Shown: one piece after another, positions 1 to 8,141 of the stretch
How the letters are laid out: each line of letters starts with the position of its first letter
Numbering within the stretch: position 1 is the stretch's first letter
Position numbers and translations under genes: made by a program
The notes under the pieces: model-generated
What the model saw: the letters and a program-made list of their open reading frames with translations, nothing else
Told to the model about the DNA's origin: nothing
Databases searched by the model: none
Source of the DNA: UBA7672 sp044224605
GTDB taxonomy: Bacteria; Pseudomonadota; Alphaproteobacteria; Caulobacterales; Hyphomonadaceae
Direction of reading: 5' to 3'
DNA length: 64,000 bases
NCBI GenBank assembly: GCA_044224605.1
Contig: JBGAKC010000001.1
Coordinates: forward strand, 1-64,000

Positions 1-49
1 GGCAGCGGCCTCCGACGAGGATGACGGCCAGGCCGTGGCGGCCGAATAG
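1..49 (+). CDS. Possible C-terminal tail of an upstream gene (partial)
   Basis: The second frame is open from the window edge to a TAG at 47-49 and would encode a short acidic, alanine-rich tail ending DDGQAVAAE. Acidic tails of this kind are common at protein ends, and the following 98 bases hold no other gene start before the AraC regulator. Fifteen codons are too few to name a family, so this is only a suggestion that a plus-strand gene ends here. Confidence 0.3.
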   Translation, partial: AAASDEDDGQAVAAE

Positions 50-147
50 TTCGGTCCCTGCCCTGTGCGGAAGCCTTGACGTGCGACAGTCTCGCCTTGA
101 TCTCGTAGTCTGGATCTGATCGCGAGCCCTCCGGCCCGGGGACAAGA

Positions 148-1308
148 ATGACCGGCGCAATGACCGGCGAGTTTTCCCAGCTGCTGCTGGGCCTGTGCGC
201 GGGGGCGCTCCTTGCCATGGCCGCAGCCATGCTGCGCGCGCCGCGCCCGACCGCCCGCTGGACCGGCTTTGCCTTCTTCTTCACCTCAACCTTCTTCGCA
301 ATCAAGCTGTGGTGCGATTCCACCCAGGCCCTGCCGCATGAGGTGCGGTTTGTGATCGGCATCATCGCCATGTCGTCGGTGGGGTGGTTCTGGCTGATGG
401 TGATGGCGCTGTTCGCCGACTGCGACGAATACAAGCCGGCCATGTTCGCCGCCCCTGTCGGCCTCGCCGTGCTGTCGCTTGGCCACCAGCTTCCCGAAGG
501 GCCATGGATGGCCGCTGTCTGGCTGGCGACGACGCTGATCCAGGCGGGGCTTGCGATCGCGGCCTTGGTGGTCGTGGTGCGCAGCTGGAAGGGCGATCTT
601 GTCGAATCACGACGGCAGGTGCGCGGGCCGTTCATGGTTGCGGTGGCTCTCTACATCCTGTCGCTCAACGGCTTCGACATCTGGGAAGTGTTCGGGACAG
701 TCCCTGACTGGTATCCCATGGCCAATGCCGCGATGCTGGCGATCGTCGTCCTCGGCGGGGCTTTCACCTTCCTCGATCCGCGCAGCGAGATGTTCGGCGA
801 CGCCGAAGCGCCTGCTTCTGTCCGTCAGCCGGAACCGGCCGTACACACTGCGCCGGCGGCTGAACCGCAGACCATCGGAAAATCGAACGGTCACGCCAAC
901 GGGGGCGTTCCCGTTGCTGTCGTGATCGACCGGGCGGCCAAGGCGGACCTCGACCGGCTCGAATGCCTGATGGCGCGGGACCAGGTGTGGAAAGAGGAAG
1001 GCCTGACCATCGCCAGCCTCGCCCTCCGGGCCAGCATGCCCGAGACGCAGCTGCGCCGGCTGATCAATGACTGCCTCGGCTATCGCAACTTCCCGTCCTA
1101 TGTGAACGCGCACCGGATCGCCGCGGCGAAGACCCGCCTGTCTGACCCGGCAGAGGCACGGGTTTCGATCTCGACCATCGCCTACGACATCGGTTTCGCT
1201 TCGCTCGGTCCTTTCAATCGCGCTTTCAAGGAGGAAGCCGGCATTTCTCCTTCGGAATGGCGTCGCAAAGCACTCGATCTGCACTCGCCGATTCCTGAAG
1301 AAGTCTGA
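148..1308 (+). CDS. Membrane-anchored AraC-family transcriptional regulator
   Basis: 386 residues. The first about 210 residues hold some seven hydrophobic helices with short loops, followed by a Pro/Ala-rich linker and an AraC/XylS-type double helix-turn-helix at about 270-378, ending with the typical second-helix pattern (IAYDIGFASLGPFNRAFKEE, then GISPSEWRR). This architecture is known for sensor-regulators that detect a signal at the membrane and bind DNA through the C-terminus. The ligand is unknown. ATG at 148 follows GGGGACAAGA; ATG at 160 is an alternative. It stands alone, with the UrcA gene 173 bases downstream as a possible target (inference). Confidence 0.85.
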   Translation: MTGAMTGEFSQLLLGLCAGALLAMAAAMLRAPRPTARWTGFAFFFTSTFFAIKLWCDSTQALPHEVRFVIGIIAMSSVGWFWLMVMALFADCDEYKPAMFAAPVGLAVLSLGHQLPEGPWMAAVWLATTLIQAGLAIAALVVVVRSWKGDLVESRRQVRGPFMVAVALYILSLNGFDIWEVFGTVPDWYPMANAAMLAIVVLGGAFTFLDPRSEMFGDAEAPASVRQPEPAVHTAPAAEPQTIGKSNGHANGGVPVAVVIDRAAKADLDRLECLMARDQVWKEEGLTIASLALRASMPETQLRRLINDCLGYRNFPSYVNAHRIAAAKTRLSDPAEARVSISTIAYDIGFASLGPFNRAFKEEAGISPSEWRRKALDLHSPIPEEV

Positions 1309-1481
1309 TCGATTCCTGAAAAACGCTGGAAATTCAGCGCCATGAATCGACGAACCGCGATGGCTCTCCATTTCCGGAAAAGACTGATCGAATTTTTCGA
1401 AACCACGCCGTTTCCCGAAAACGGCGAGCAGAGGCGCGCGATCGTCCCCATCCTGAGGTCATCCATAGAAGGAGAAACCAC
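1309..1481. promoter_or_regulatory. Intergenic region before the UrcA gene
   Basis: 173 bases without a gene. It holds a short hairpin (CGCTG/CAGCG arms, 1324-1339), several small palindromes such as TTTCCGGAAA and TTTTTCGAAA, and repeated TTCCTGAA-like words. The end carries a strong ribosome site, GAAGGAG, just before the ATG at 1482. The AT-rich palindromic words make this the likely promoter and operator region of the UrcA gene, but no single box could be assigned. Confidence 0.35.
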
Positions 1482-1880
1482 ATGGATACGAACCTCCCCT
1501 CCCCGAACCGCTCCTCCTCGATCATGTCCGGCGTCTTCGCGACCGCGCTTTCGGTCGGCGCAGTGATCTGGGTCATTGGCGGCGCCGCTGGCGTCGCCAC
1601 GGCCCAGACCGCGCCCGCCCCGGCGGTTGCGCAAGTGAGCTATGCCGATCTCGACCTCAAGTCCGAGGCCGGCGCGCGCGCCCTGCTGACCCGGATCAAT
1701 CTCGCCGCCCACGAAGCCTGCGGGGAGACGGTGCACAGCCCCCTCCTTCCCCGCGCCGCCACCGAACATGACCGCTGCGTCGCCGCTGCGACCCAGGCGG
1801 CTGTCGATCGTGTCGGCTCCGTGACCGTTGCGCAGATGCATCGTCTGGAGGGCGCCGGGACGCTCGTCGCCTCGCGCTGA
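1482..1880 (+). CDS. UrcA family exported protein
   Basis: 132 residues with a hydrophobic export signal at about 15-42 (ending near AATAQT-like residues), then the family pattern VSYADLDLKSEAGARALLTR, followed by HEACG and HDRCVAAATQAAVDRV. Two cysteines (about C80 and C99) are placed as in UrcA-family proteins and could form a disulphide in the periplasm. The family is common in Caulobacterales and Sphingomonadales. Its biochemical role is not established. A good Shine-Dalgarno sequence (AAGGAG) fixes the ATG. A terminator follows at 1917. Confidence 0.85.
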   Translation: MDTNLPSPNRSSSIMSGVFATALSVGAVIWVIGGAAGVATAQTAPAPAVAQVSYADLDLKSEAGARALLTRINLAAHEACGETVHSPLLPRAATEHDRCVAAATQAAVDRVGSVTVAQMHRLEGAGTLVASR

Positions 1881-1916
1881 GTTTTACCCTGGCGGCTCTC
1901 CCGCCTCGACGCCTAA

Positions 1917-1961
1917 CGGCGGGCTTTCCGGTTCCCATCCGATTCCCTGGAAAGCCCGCCG
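1917..1961. terminator. Bidirectional stem-loop terminator
   Basis: Arms CGGCGGGCTTTCC (1917-1929) and GGAAAGCCCGCCG (1949-1961) pair perfectly around a 19-base loop. The stem lies between the convergent UrcA and Nudix genes, followed by GATTTTCTG on the plus strand, and can serve both. Confidence 0.75.
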
Positions 1962-1973
1962 GATTTTCTGAAC

Positions 1974-2624
1974 CTACTTGCGGCGGACTTTCGCTCGCTT
2001 GTCCTGCTTCGGCTTGCCATTCCGGGGTTGCGCCTTGAGCCAGAAGCCGAGCGCCATGATCTTGGCGTCCTCGAAGGCGGCCTTGTCGACCCTGGCGAGG
2101 AAATCCTCGCGTGTGAATTCGACGCGCTTCACGTCTTCCTTCTCCGCTGCGAGGCCCGAGGCTTTCGGGTCGACGAGATCGGCCGTCTTCACAGGCGCGT
2201 AGTAGAGGAAGATGCGTTCCGAGCTCGACCCCGGAGAAACATAACCGTTGGCGATGAGCGTGAGCTGGCCGGCCTTGTAGCCAACCTCTTCCATCATCTC
2301 GCGCCGGATGCAGTCCTCCGGATCTTCGTCCGCTTCCACCGATCCGGCCATCGCCTCGATCAGATAGCCGGGTCCCTTTGCGTAGGTCGCCATGCGGAAC
2401 TGTTCGGCCAGCACGATCATATCGCGCTCGACGTCATGGATCAGGGCGGCGGCGCTGTCGCCGCGCTCGAACACCTCGCGCTTTGCGTCCGTGATGCGGC
2501 CCTTGCCGGCGGTGCGGTCAAAATCGAAGACGAATTCCTCGACCTTGTAGCGGCCCTTGTATGCCGTACGCTTCGACTTGATGTCGACTTTCCGTCTTGC
2601 TTCGGGTCGCTTCTTCACCGCCAT
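1974..2624 (-). CDS. Nudix hydrolase (ADP-ribose pyrophosphatase-like)
   Basis: 216 residues from the ATG at 2624. A complete Nudix box (G-x5-E-x7-RE-x2-EE-x-G) lies at about residues 94-116 (GSVEADE, then REMMEEVG), which binds Mg2+ and hydrolyses nucleoside-diphosphate-X substrates. Length and surrounding sequence resemble the NudF/ADP-ribose type, but substrate cannot be decided from sequence alone. N- and C-termini are very basic (KKRPEARRK; KQDKRAKVRRK). The start codon overlaps the stop of rph (TGATG), so the two are translationally coupled; an upstream in-frame start inside rph is less likely. Confidence 0.85.
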   Translation of the reverse strand: MAVKKRPEARRKVDIKSKRTAYKGRYKVEEFVFDFDRTAGKGRITDAKREVFERGDSAAALIHDVERDMIVLAEQFRMATYAKGPGYLIEAMAGSVEADEDPEDCIRREMMEEVGYKAGQLTLIANGYVSPGSSSERIFLYYAPVKTADLVDPKASGLAAEKEDVKRVEFTREDFLARVDKAAFEDAKIMALGFWLKAQPRNGKPKQDKRAKVRRK

Positions 2625-3340
2625 CAAAGACCAAGCGCCTTGCGCTGGGCGGCGAAGAGTTGTTCGCAACCGCTTTCGGCGAGGTCGACCAGCGAATTGA
2701 ATTCGAAGCGGGTGAAGGCCCGCTGTTCGCCCGTGCCCTGGACCTCGATCAGCTTGCCGCCGGTCGCCATGACGAAATTGGCGTCGACCTGGGCCGCCGA
2801 GTCTTCGGGATAGTCAAGGTCGAGGACGGGCACGTCATTGAAGATGCCGCACGAGACGGCGGCGACCTGGGCCGAGAGCGGATCAGACTTGATGACGCCT
2901 TCGTCCTTCAGGTAGCGCATCGCCAGCGCGAGGGCGACATAGGCGCCGGTGATCGCGGCGGTCCGGGTGCCGCCATCGGCCTGCAGGACGTCGCAGTCGA
3001 GCGTGATCGTGTTTTCGCCCAGCGCCTTCATGTCGGTGACGGAGCGCAGCGCGCGGCCGATGAGGCGCTGGATCTCCTGCGTTCGGCCGGATTGTCTTCC
3101 CTCGGCGGCTTCGCGGCGGCCGCGCGTGTGCGTGGCGCGCGGGAGCATGCCGTACTCACCGGTGACCCAACCCTCGCCCTTTCCCTTCTTCCAGCGCGGA
3201 ACCTCGCCAGCCCACGAGGCCGTGCAGAGCACATGCGTGTGGCCGAACTTCGCGAGGCAGGAGCCCTCCGCATAGCGGGTGACGCCAGCCTCCAGCGTGA
3301 TCGGGCGGAGCTGGTTCGGCGTACGGCCGGAAGGTCTCAT
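2624..3340 (-). CDS. rph: Ribonuclease PH
   Basis: 238 residues, the usual length. RNase PH trims tRNA 3' ends by phosphorolysis. Visible family segments include MRPSGRTPNQLRP at the start, GWVTGEYGMLPRATHTR, the phosphate-binding SGRTQEIQRLIGRALR and the DCDVLQADGGTRTAAITG core. ATG at 3340 is chosen because family members begin MRPSGR. It is divergent from hrcA and coupled to the Nudix gene. The pairing of rph beside hrcA is common in alphaproteobacteria. Confidence 0.95.
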   Translation of the reverse strand: MRPSGRTPNQLRPITLEAGVTRYAEGSCLAKFGHTHVLCTASWAGEVPRWKKGKGEGWVTGEYGMLPRATHTRGRREAAEGRQSGRTQEIQRLIGRALRSVTDMKALGENTITLDCDVLQADGGTRTAAITGAYVALALAMRYLKDEGVIKSDPLSAQVAAVSCGIFNDVPVLDLDYPEDSAAQVDANFVMATGGKLIEVQGTGEQRAFTRFEFNSLVDLAESGCEQLFAAQRKALGL

Positions 3341-3346
3341 GAAATC

Positions 3347-3363
3347 AGCACTTTCCAAGTGTT
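3347..3363. promoter_or_regulatory. Inverted repeat between rph and hrcA
   Basis: AGCACTT and AAGTGTT arms are separated by three bases. The words resemble half-sites of the HrcA operator CIRCE, but the real CIRCE spacing is nine bases, so assignment to HrcA is doubtful. Confidence 0.3.
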
Positions 3364-3381
3364 AAGAGCGTATCCGGGGTT

Positions 3382-3408
3382 GTTGAAACCCTGACGCCTA
3401 ACCCATAA
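3382..3408 (+). promoter_or_regulatory. Putative RpoH (heat-shock sigma) promoter of hrcA-grpE
   Basis: GTTGAAA at 3382-3388 and CCCATAA at 3402-3408 match the alphaproteobacterial RpoH pattern (CTTGAAA and CCCATNT) with suitable spacing. Transcription from it would start near 3416, which favours the hrcA start at 3463 rather than 3421. Confidence 0.5.
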
Positions 3409-3462
3409 CTTCCCCCCGTCATGACGACCACCCCTCGCAATCCACCCGGAACGGGCGCCAGC

Positions 3463-4533
3463 ATGTCGGCCTTTGCCGCCATGGACCGGCGGAGCCGTGA
3501 TATTTTCCGGGAGATCGTGCAGTCCTATCTCGAGACCGGAGAGCCGGTGGGGTCGCGGACGATCTCGCGAAGGGGCGTGCAACTATCGCCGGCCTCGATC
3601 CGGAACATCATGTCGGACCTTGCCGAGATGGGACTGATCGATTCGCCGCACACCTCGGCCGGGCGCGTGCCGACGCATGCGGGACTGCGGATGTTCGTCG
3701 ATTCGCTGCTGCAGCTCGGCGAGCCGGGCGAGGACGACAAGCGAACGATCGAAAGCCGGCTCGCTGGCTCGGGGCGACGCATGGAGAATGTGCTCTCGGA
3801 AGCGTCCGAGCTTCTGTCGGGCCTGGTCGGCGGGGCGGGGCTGGTGTCGACGCCGGCGCATGATGCGCCAATCCGGCATGTCGAGTTCGTGCGGATTTCC
3901 TCCGAACAGGCGCTGGCCGTGATTGTGGCCGAGAGTGGCGATGTCGAGAACCGCGTACTCGCGCTGCCCGCGGGCCTTCCGGCCTCGGCGCTGATCGAGG
4001 CGGGGAATTATCTCAACGCGCGCATGAAGGGGCGGACATTGGCCGAGGCGAGGGCGGCCGTTCTGGAAGAGGTGCGCTCGCGCAAGGCGCTGCTCGACCA
4101 GACGGCGGCGAAACTGGTCGAGGACGGGCTGGCGCAATGGTCGGGCGAGGACCCGGCGCGGGGGCGATCGCTGATCGTGCGAGGACGAGCCAACCTGCTC
4201 GACGACCCCTCCGCCACGGACGATCTCAACCGGGTGCGCAACCTGTTTACGGAGCTGGAACACTCCGAAAACCTGCTCAACGTGCTGGACACGGCGCGGG
4301 ATGCGGACGGGGTGCGGCTGTTCATCGGCTCGGAAAACCCGCTGTTTTCGCTTAGCGGGTCGGCGATGATTGTCGCTCCCTATATGAATGCGGAGCGTAA
4401 GATTGTAGGGGCGCTGGGCGTGATCGGGCCGACGCGGCTGAATTACGCCCGGGTCATCCCCATGGTTGATTACACGGCGCAGGTCGTCGGCCGGATACTC
4501 GGCGAGGGCCGCGCAGGGACGAAGAGAGAGTAG
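3463..4533 (+). CDS. hrcA: Heat-inducible transcription repressor HrcA
   Basis: 356 residues. HrcA represses chaperone operons by binding CIRCE and is inactivated when GroE is occupied by unfolded protein. The N-terminal winged helix is clear (RSRDIFREIVQSYLETGEPV, then GSRTISR and LSPASIRNIMSDLAEMGLI, then SPHTSAGRVPT), followed by the GAF-like dimerisation region and the C-terminal ALGVIGPTRLNYARVIPMVD signature. ATG 3421 would add 14 residues but leaves almost no leader behind the presumed heat-shock promoter. The stop overlaps the region of the grpE start, giving one operon. Confidence 0.93.
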   Translation: MSAFAAMDRRSRDIFREIVQSYLETGEPVGSRTISRRGVQLSPASIRNIMSDLAEMGLIDSPHTSAGRVPTHAGLRMFVDSLLQLGEPGEDDKRTIESRLAGSGRRMENVLSEASELLSGLVGGAGLVSTPAHDAPIRHVEFVRISSEQALAVIVAESGDVENRVLALPAGLPASALIEAGNYLNARMKGRTLAEARAAVLEEVRSRKALLDQTAAKLVEDGLAQWSGEDPARGRSLIVRGRANLLDDPSATDDLNRVRNLFTELEHSENLLNVLDTARDADGVRLFIGSENPLFSLSGSAMIVAPYMNAERKIVGALGVIGPTRLNYARVIPMVDYTAQVVGRILGEGRAGTKRE

Positions 4534-4535
4534 TG

Positions 4536-5141
4536 ATGAACGGCGACACTGGCGGCAAGGACAATGACGCCATCCTTTCGGCGGAGAACGAAGGCATGGA
4601 CGAAGCTATCGGCCATGCGCGCGAGACCGCGACGCATCCGGCCATGGACATTCTCGCCGAGCAGATCTCCGCGCTGGAAAAAGAGCGCGACGAACTGAAG
4701 GACAACATGCTGCGCGCGCTCGCCGAGACGGACAATGTCCGCAAGCGGGCCAACCGGCAGATCGAGGATGCGCGGCTCTATGCCGTCGAGAAATTCGCGC
4801 GCGACCTGCTCAACGTTTCGGACAATCTCGCGCGCGCGGTTGACGCCGTGCCGGCGCACAGCCGCGGCCTGATGACCGATGCGGTGAAGACGGCGCTGGA
4901 AGGGGTCGAGCTGACGCAGAAGGAGCTCGTCGCCGTCCTGTCGCGCCATGGCGTGACGGCGATCGACGCCTCGCCGGGCGCGGCGTTCGACCCTGCCCTG
5001 CATCAGGCCGTGACGCAGATCCCGTCCGAACATCCAGCCGGTTCGGTGGCGCAGCTCTTCCAGAGCGGCTGGCGCATCGGCGACCGCACGCTGCGCGCCG
5101 CGATGGTGGCCGTAAGCGCCGGCGGGGGCATGAAGCAGTAG
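4536..5141 (+). CDS. grpE: GrpE nucleotide exchange factor
   Basis: 201 residues. GrpE dimers release ADP from DnaK. An N-terminal coiled coil lies at about 40-95 (ISALEKERDELKDNMLRALA, then ETDNVRKRANRQIEDAR), and the C-terminal beta domain carries the family motif GWRIGDRTLRAAMVAV. A GTG at 4533 overlapping the hrcA stop is directly followed by ATG at 4536, so either could start translation. The gene is co-transcribed with hrcA, while its partner dnaK lies 6.8 kb away. Confidence 0.95.
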   Translation: MNGDTGGKDNDAILSAENEGMDEAIGHARETATHPAMDILAEQISALEKERDELKDNMLRALAETDNVRKRANRQIEDARLYAVEKFARDLLNVSDNLARAVDAVPAHSRGLMTDAVKTALEGVELTQKELVAVLSRHGVTAIDASPGAAFDPALHQAVTQIPSEHPAGSVAQLFQSGWRIGDRTLRAAMVAVSAGGGMKQ

Positions 5142-5200
5142 GCGGATTCGACGGCGGCGGGGCTTCGCGCTAGCGTTCCGGCGACGGACCGGAGCGCACC

Positions 5201-5914
5201 ATGACGCATACGGAAGACAACTCGGCTGCGGACGCTTCGGCCGCCGGCGAGCTGACCGGCTATCTGAGCATCGGGATCACCGTCGTCGTGATGGCGGTGC
5301 TGCTGTTCTGGCCGGCGGGGACGATCGACTGGCGCAGGGCGTGGCTGTTCTTGTCACTCTTCATCGTCCTGATGTTCGTGGCGATGAGCTGGATCAAGCG
5401 AGACAATCCGGAGCTGATCAAGGTTCGCAAGAAATTTCAGAAAGGCACGAAGGGCTGGGATGCGATCGTCGCGACGCTGAGCATCATCCTGTTCGCGCTG
5501 ATCCTGCCGGCGGCCGGGTTCGATGAGCGGTTCCGGTGGGCGATCGCGCCGGACTGGGTGACGCTGGCGGGTTATGCGGCGCTGATCGCCGGCTTCATGG
5601 GCACGGCCTGGGCGCAGGCGGTGAACCGGCATTTCGAGGCGACGGTGCGGATCCAGACGGATCGCGATCACAAGGTGATCGACACCGGACCCTACGCCTA
5701 CATCCGCCATCCCGGCTATGCGTTCGGACTGCTGATGGCGGCCGGATGCGCGCTGTCGCTGGGATCGTACGTGGCGCTGATCCCGGTGGGGCTCGCGGGG
5801 GCGATGCTGGCGGGGCGGACGCTGGGCGAGGAAGGCGTGCTGATCAAAGGCCTGCCCGGTTATCCTGAATACAAGGCGCGTGTGAAGTGGCGGTGGCTGC
5901 CGTTTGTCTGGTGA
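5201..5914 (+). CDS. Isoprenylcysteine/phospholipid methyltransferase-family membrane protein
   Basis: 237 residues with about five membrane segments. The C-terminal half carries the ICMT/PEMT family SAM-binding pattern: DTGPYAYIRHPGYAFGLL, then a GEEGVLIKGLPGYPEYKARV motif with the Glu and Tyr/Arg that close the site. Family members methylate phospholipids, isoprenylated cysteines or small compounds; the substrate here is unknown. The gene is monocistronic and ends three bases before the convergent TetR gene. ATG 5201 follows a GGACCGGAG ribosome site. Confidence 0.8.
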   Translation: MTHTEDNSAADASAAGELTGYLSIGITVVVMAVLLFWPAGTIDWRRAWLFLSLFIVLMFVAMSWIKRDNPELIKVRKKFQKGTKGWDAIVATLSIILFALILPAAGFDERFRWAIAPDWVTLAGYAALIAGFMGTAWAQAVNRHFEATVRIQTDRDHKVIDTGPYAYIRHPGYAFGLLMAAGCALSLGSYVALIPVGLAGAMLAGRTLGEEGVLIKGLPGYPEYKARVKWRWLPFVW

Positions 5915-5917
5915 CGC

Positions 5918-6526
5918 CTAAACCTTTCCCTTCTTCGAAACGCCGAACTCCTTGTGCAGCGCGAGGATCGCCTTGGTTGCCAGCGTACGGCCGTCGAGCG
6001 GCTTCCTGAGAAGCCCGGCGAGTTCGAGCATGATCGGGCCATGCATCGCGGACCAGTAGATGTGGCCGAGCATGTCGACATCTCCCTGGATCAGGCCCTT
6101 GGCCTTCATGTGCTTCCAGCCGGCGGTCATCGTTGCCTTGGCGCGGTCCATCGCTTTCTGCAGATCGGGATAATTCTCGGCGGTCGGCTGGCTGGTGTCG
6201 AACATCATGCGATAGGCCGCGCGGTTGTTCAGCGCGAAGTCGATGTAGGCCGAGCCGGGCTGCGAGGGCGTCTTGCCTTTCAGCCGGTCGAACGCGTCTT
6301 CCATCGCCTGGGCGAAACGGTTGAACGCGCGGGCGCGGACAGCGGCGAGGATCGCGTCCTTGTCCTTGAAGTAGCGGTAGGGCGTCATCGGCGAGACGCC
6401 CATCGCAACGGCGAGGTCGCGCATCGTCACCGCCTCGGGACCGTGGGCGGCGAACTTCTCCTCGGCGGCGTCGCACAGCCGCTCGCGGAACGCCTCGATA
6501 TCGGCCGCTGACAGGACCTTCGGCAC
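5918..6526 (-). CDS. TetR-family transcriptional regulator
   Basis: 202 residues. The N-terminal TetR helix-turn-helix is typical (AAEEKFAAHGPEAVTMRDLA, then VAMGVSPMTPYRYFKDKDAI), followed by a helical ligand domain. It is divergently transcribed from a carotenoid oxygenase gene, with 88 bases between them holding palindromic AT-rich words. By the usual rule for TetR proteins it probably represses that neighbour and itself; the inducer may be a carotenoid or stilbene-like substrate or product (inference). Confidence 0.9.
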   Translation of the reverse strand: MPKVLSAADIEAFRERLCDAAEEKFAAHGPEAVTMRDLAVAMGVSPMTPYRYFKDKDAILAAVRARAFNRFAQAMEDAFDRLKGKTPSQPGSAYIDFALNNRAAYRMMFDTSQPTAENYPDLQKAMDRAKATMTAGWKHMKAKGLIQGDVDMLGHIYWSAMHGPIMLELAGLLRKPLDGRTLATKAILALHKEFGVSKKGKV

Positions 6527-6570
6527 GCGCCTGATTCTCCTTGCTAAAAATCGGCTTGCGCCACCTTATG

Positions 6571-6596
6571 ATTTACGCTATAAATTTACAATGTAA
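6571..6596. promoter_or_regulatory. Candidate TetR operator between the divergent genes
   Basis: An inverted repeat TTAC-AAT-GTAA (6586-6596) and a second ATTTAC word (6571-6576) sit in an unusually AT-rich patch that also contains TATAAA-like -10 sequences. A ribosome site AAGGGAG follows at 6602 for the oxygenase. Position and symmetry fit an operator for the adjacent TetR protein. Confidence 0.45.
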
Positions 6597-6614
6597 GAAA
6601 TAAGGGAGCGACAC

Positions 6615-8012
6615 ATGGCCGCCGACACCCAGCAGGCAATCCATCCTCACCTTTCCGGAAACCTTGCGCCCATCCGCACCGAGGACGACTTCGACCTCAC
6701 CGTCGAAGGCCGCATCCCGGACGCGATGCGCGGGGCGTTCTATCGTACCGGACCCAACCCGCAGTTCGATCCGCGCGGCGGCCAGTACCATGCCTTCGCC
6801 GGCGACGGCATGATCCACGGCTTCTACCTCGACCCTGAAAGCAACAAGGCGCACTACCGCAACCGCTGGGTGCGCACGCCGAAATGGCAGGCGGAGAACA
6901 AGGCGGGCCATGCCCTGTTCGGCTCGTTCGGCGCGGCGTCCGATCCTTCGGTCGCGAATGTCCCGCCGGGCACGGCCAACACCAATATCATCTACCACGG
7001 CGGCAAGCTGATGGCGCTGCAGGAAGCAAGCGAACCGTTCGAGCTTGACCCGCACGGCCTCGAACAGGGCGGCTTCATGAAGACGGGCGGGCGCTTCACC
7101 GCGCACCCGAAGGTCGACCCAGAAACGGGCGAGCTGGTGTGGTTCGCCTATTCGGCCGGGCCGCAGCCGATGAACAACATGATCGACTATGGCGTCACCG
7201 ACGCGACCGGCAAGGTTCTGCGGCGCGACCGGTTCGCGGCGCCGTACTGCTCGATGATCCACGATTTCATGGTGACGAAGAACTACGTGATGTTCCCCGT
7301 TCTGCCGCTGACGGGCGACATCCAGCGCGCCATGAAGGGTGGACCGATCTTCGCGTGGGAGCCCAACAAGGGCGCCTATCTCGGCGTGATGAAGCGCAAC
7401 GCCTCGGTCGACACGATCCGCTGGTTCGAGATGGACCCGAACTATGTCTTCCACCCGATGAATGCATGGGAGGATGGGACCAAAATCCATTGCGAGCTGG
7501 CCGAATATCCAACCGCGCCGCTGTTCCCGAATGCGGACGGCTCGCGGGGTGAGAACTCGGAAGCCAAGCTGACGCGCTGGACGATCGACCTGGCGGATAC
7601 GACTAACCGTGTGAAGCGTGCGCCGATCGACGATGTGACGGCGGAATTCCCGCGGCTCGACGAGCGCTTCGCAGGCCTGCCCTATCGCCATGGCTGGTAT
7701 GCGGCGAATATCGGCCACCAGAACACGCTGGCGTTCAACAGCGTCGCGCATATCGACCTCAAGACGGGCAAGCGGCAGGAGCTGGTGCTGCCGGCGGGCG
7801 ACCTGGTGGGCGAACCGATCTTCGTGCCGCGCTCCAAGGACGCGCCCGAGGGCGATGGCTATCTTATCGCGCTCGTCTATCGCGCCGCGACCAACCGTTC
7901 CGAACTCCTGATCCTCAATGCGCAGGACATCACCGGCAAACCCGAAGCGGTGCTGAAAGTTCCACGCCGCGTGCCCCAAGGCTTCCACGGCAACTGGGCG
8001 CCAGGCGTCTGA
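6615..8012 (+). CDS. Carotenoid oxygenase (RPE65/CCD family)
   Basis: 465 residues, the normal size for this seven-bladed propeller family that cleaves carotenoids or related stilbenes with a non-haem Fe(II) held by four histidines. All four candidates are visible: H164 (FTAHPKVD), H216 (CSMIHDF), H280 (YVFHPMNAWED) and H458 (GFHGNWAP). The N-terminus FYRTGPNPQFDPRGG and AFAGDGMIHGFYLD are also typical. No carotenoid synthesis genes are nearby. Expression is probably controlled by the divergent TetR regulator. The specific substrate cannot be told. Confidence 0.92.
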   Translation: MAADTQQAIHPHLSGNLAPIRTEDDFDLTVEGRIPDAMRGAFYRTGPNPQFDPRGGQYHAFAGDGMIHGFYLDPESNKAHYRNRWVRTPKWQAENKAGHALFGSFGAASDPSVANVPPGTANTNIIYHGGKLMALQEASEPFELDPHGLEQGGFMKTGGRFTAHPKVDPETGELVWFAYSAGPQPMNNMIDYGVTDATGKVLRRDRFAAPYCSMIHDFMVTKNYVMFPVLPLTGDIQRAMKGGPIFAWEPNKGAYLGVMKRNASVDTIRWFEMDPNYVFHPMNAWEDGTKIHCELAEYPTAPLFPNADGSRGENSEAKLTRWTIDLADTTNRVKRAPIDDVTAEFPRLDERFAGLPYRHGWYAANIGHQNTLAFNSVAHIDLKTGKRQELVLPAGDLVGEPIFVPRSKDAPEGDGYLIALVYRAATNRSELLILNAQDITGKPEAVLKVPRRVPQGFHGNWAPGV

Positions 8013-8063
8013 CAATCCGAGCGCGCCTCCCCGAAGCGCCATAAGAAGCGCCCGAGAAGCAGC

Positions 8064-8111
8064 AAGGCCGCGACCTCGCAGACAAAGCATCTGCAAGGCG
8101 CGGCCTTTTCA
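8064..8111. terminator. Stem-loop terminator after the carotenoid oxygenase
   Basis: AAGGCCGCG (8064-8072) pairs with CGCGGCCTT (8099-8107), with further inner pairing (CCTCGCAG with CTGCAAGG, one mismatch) and a following TTCATTT. It lies between two convergent genes and can act in both directions. Confidence 0.75.
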
Positions 8112-8141
8112 TTTGCGGAGCGCGCATCGGTGAGCGGCGGC

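Noticed and set aside
3347..3363. CIRCE operator in front of hrcA
   Set aside because: Half-sites resemble AGCACTT/AAGTGTT but the spacer is three bases instead of nine and the ends differ, so it is not a true CIRCE.
6573..8096. 507-residue minus-strand frame opposite the carotenoid oxygenase
   Set aside because: Arg/His/Val-rich shadow of a strong plus-strand gene with all active-site residues; typical in GC-rich DNA.
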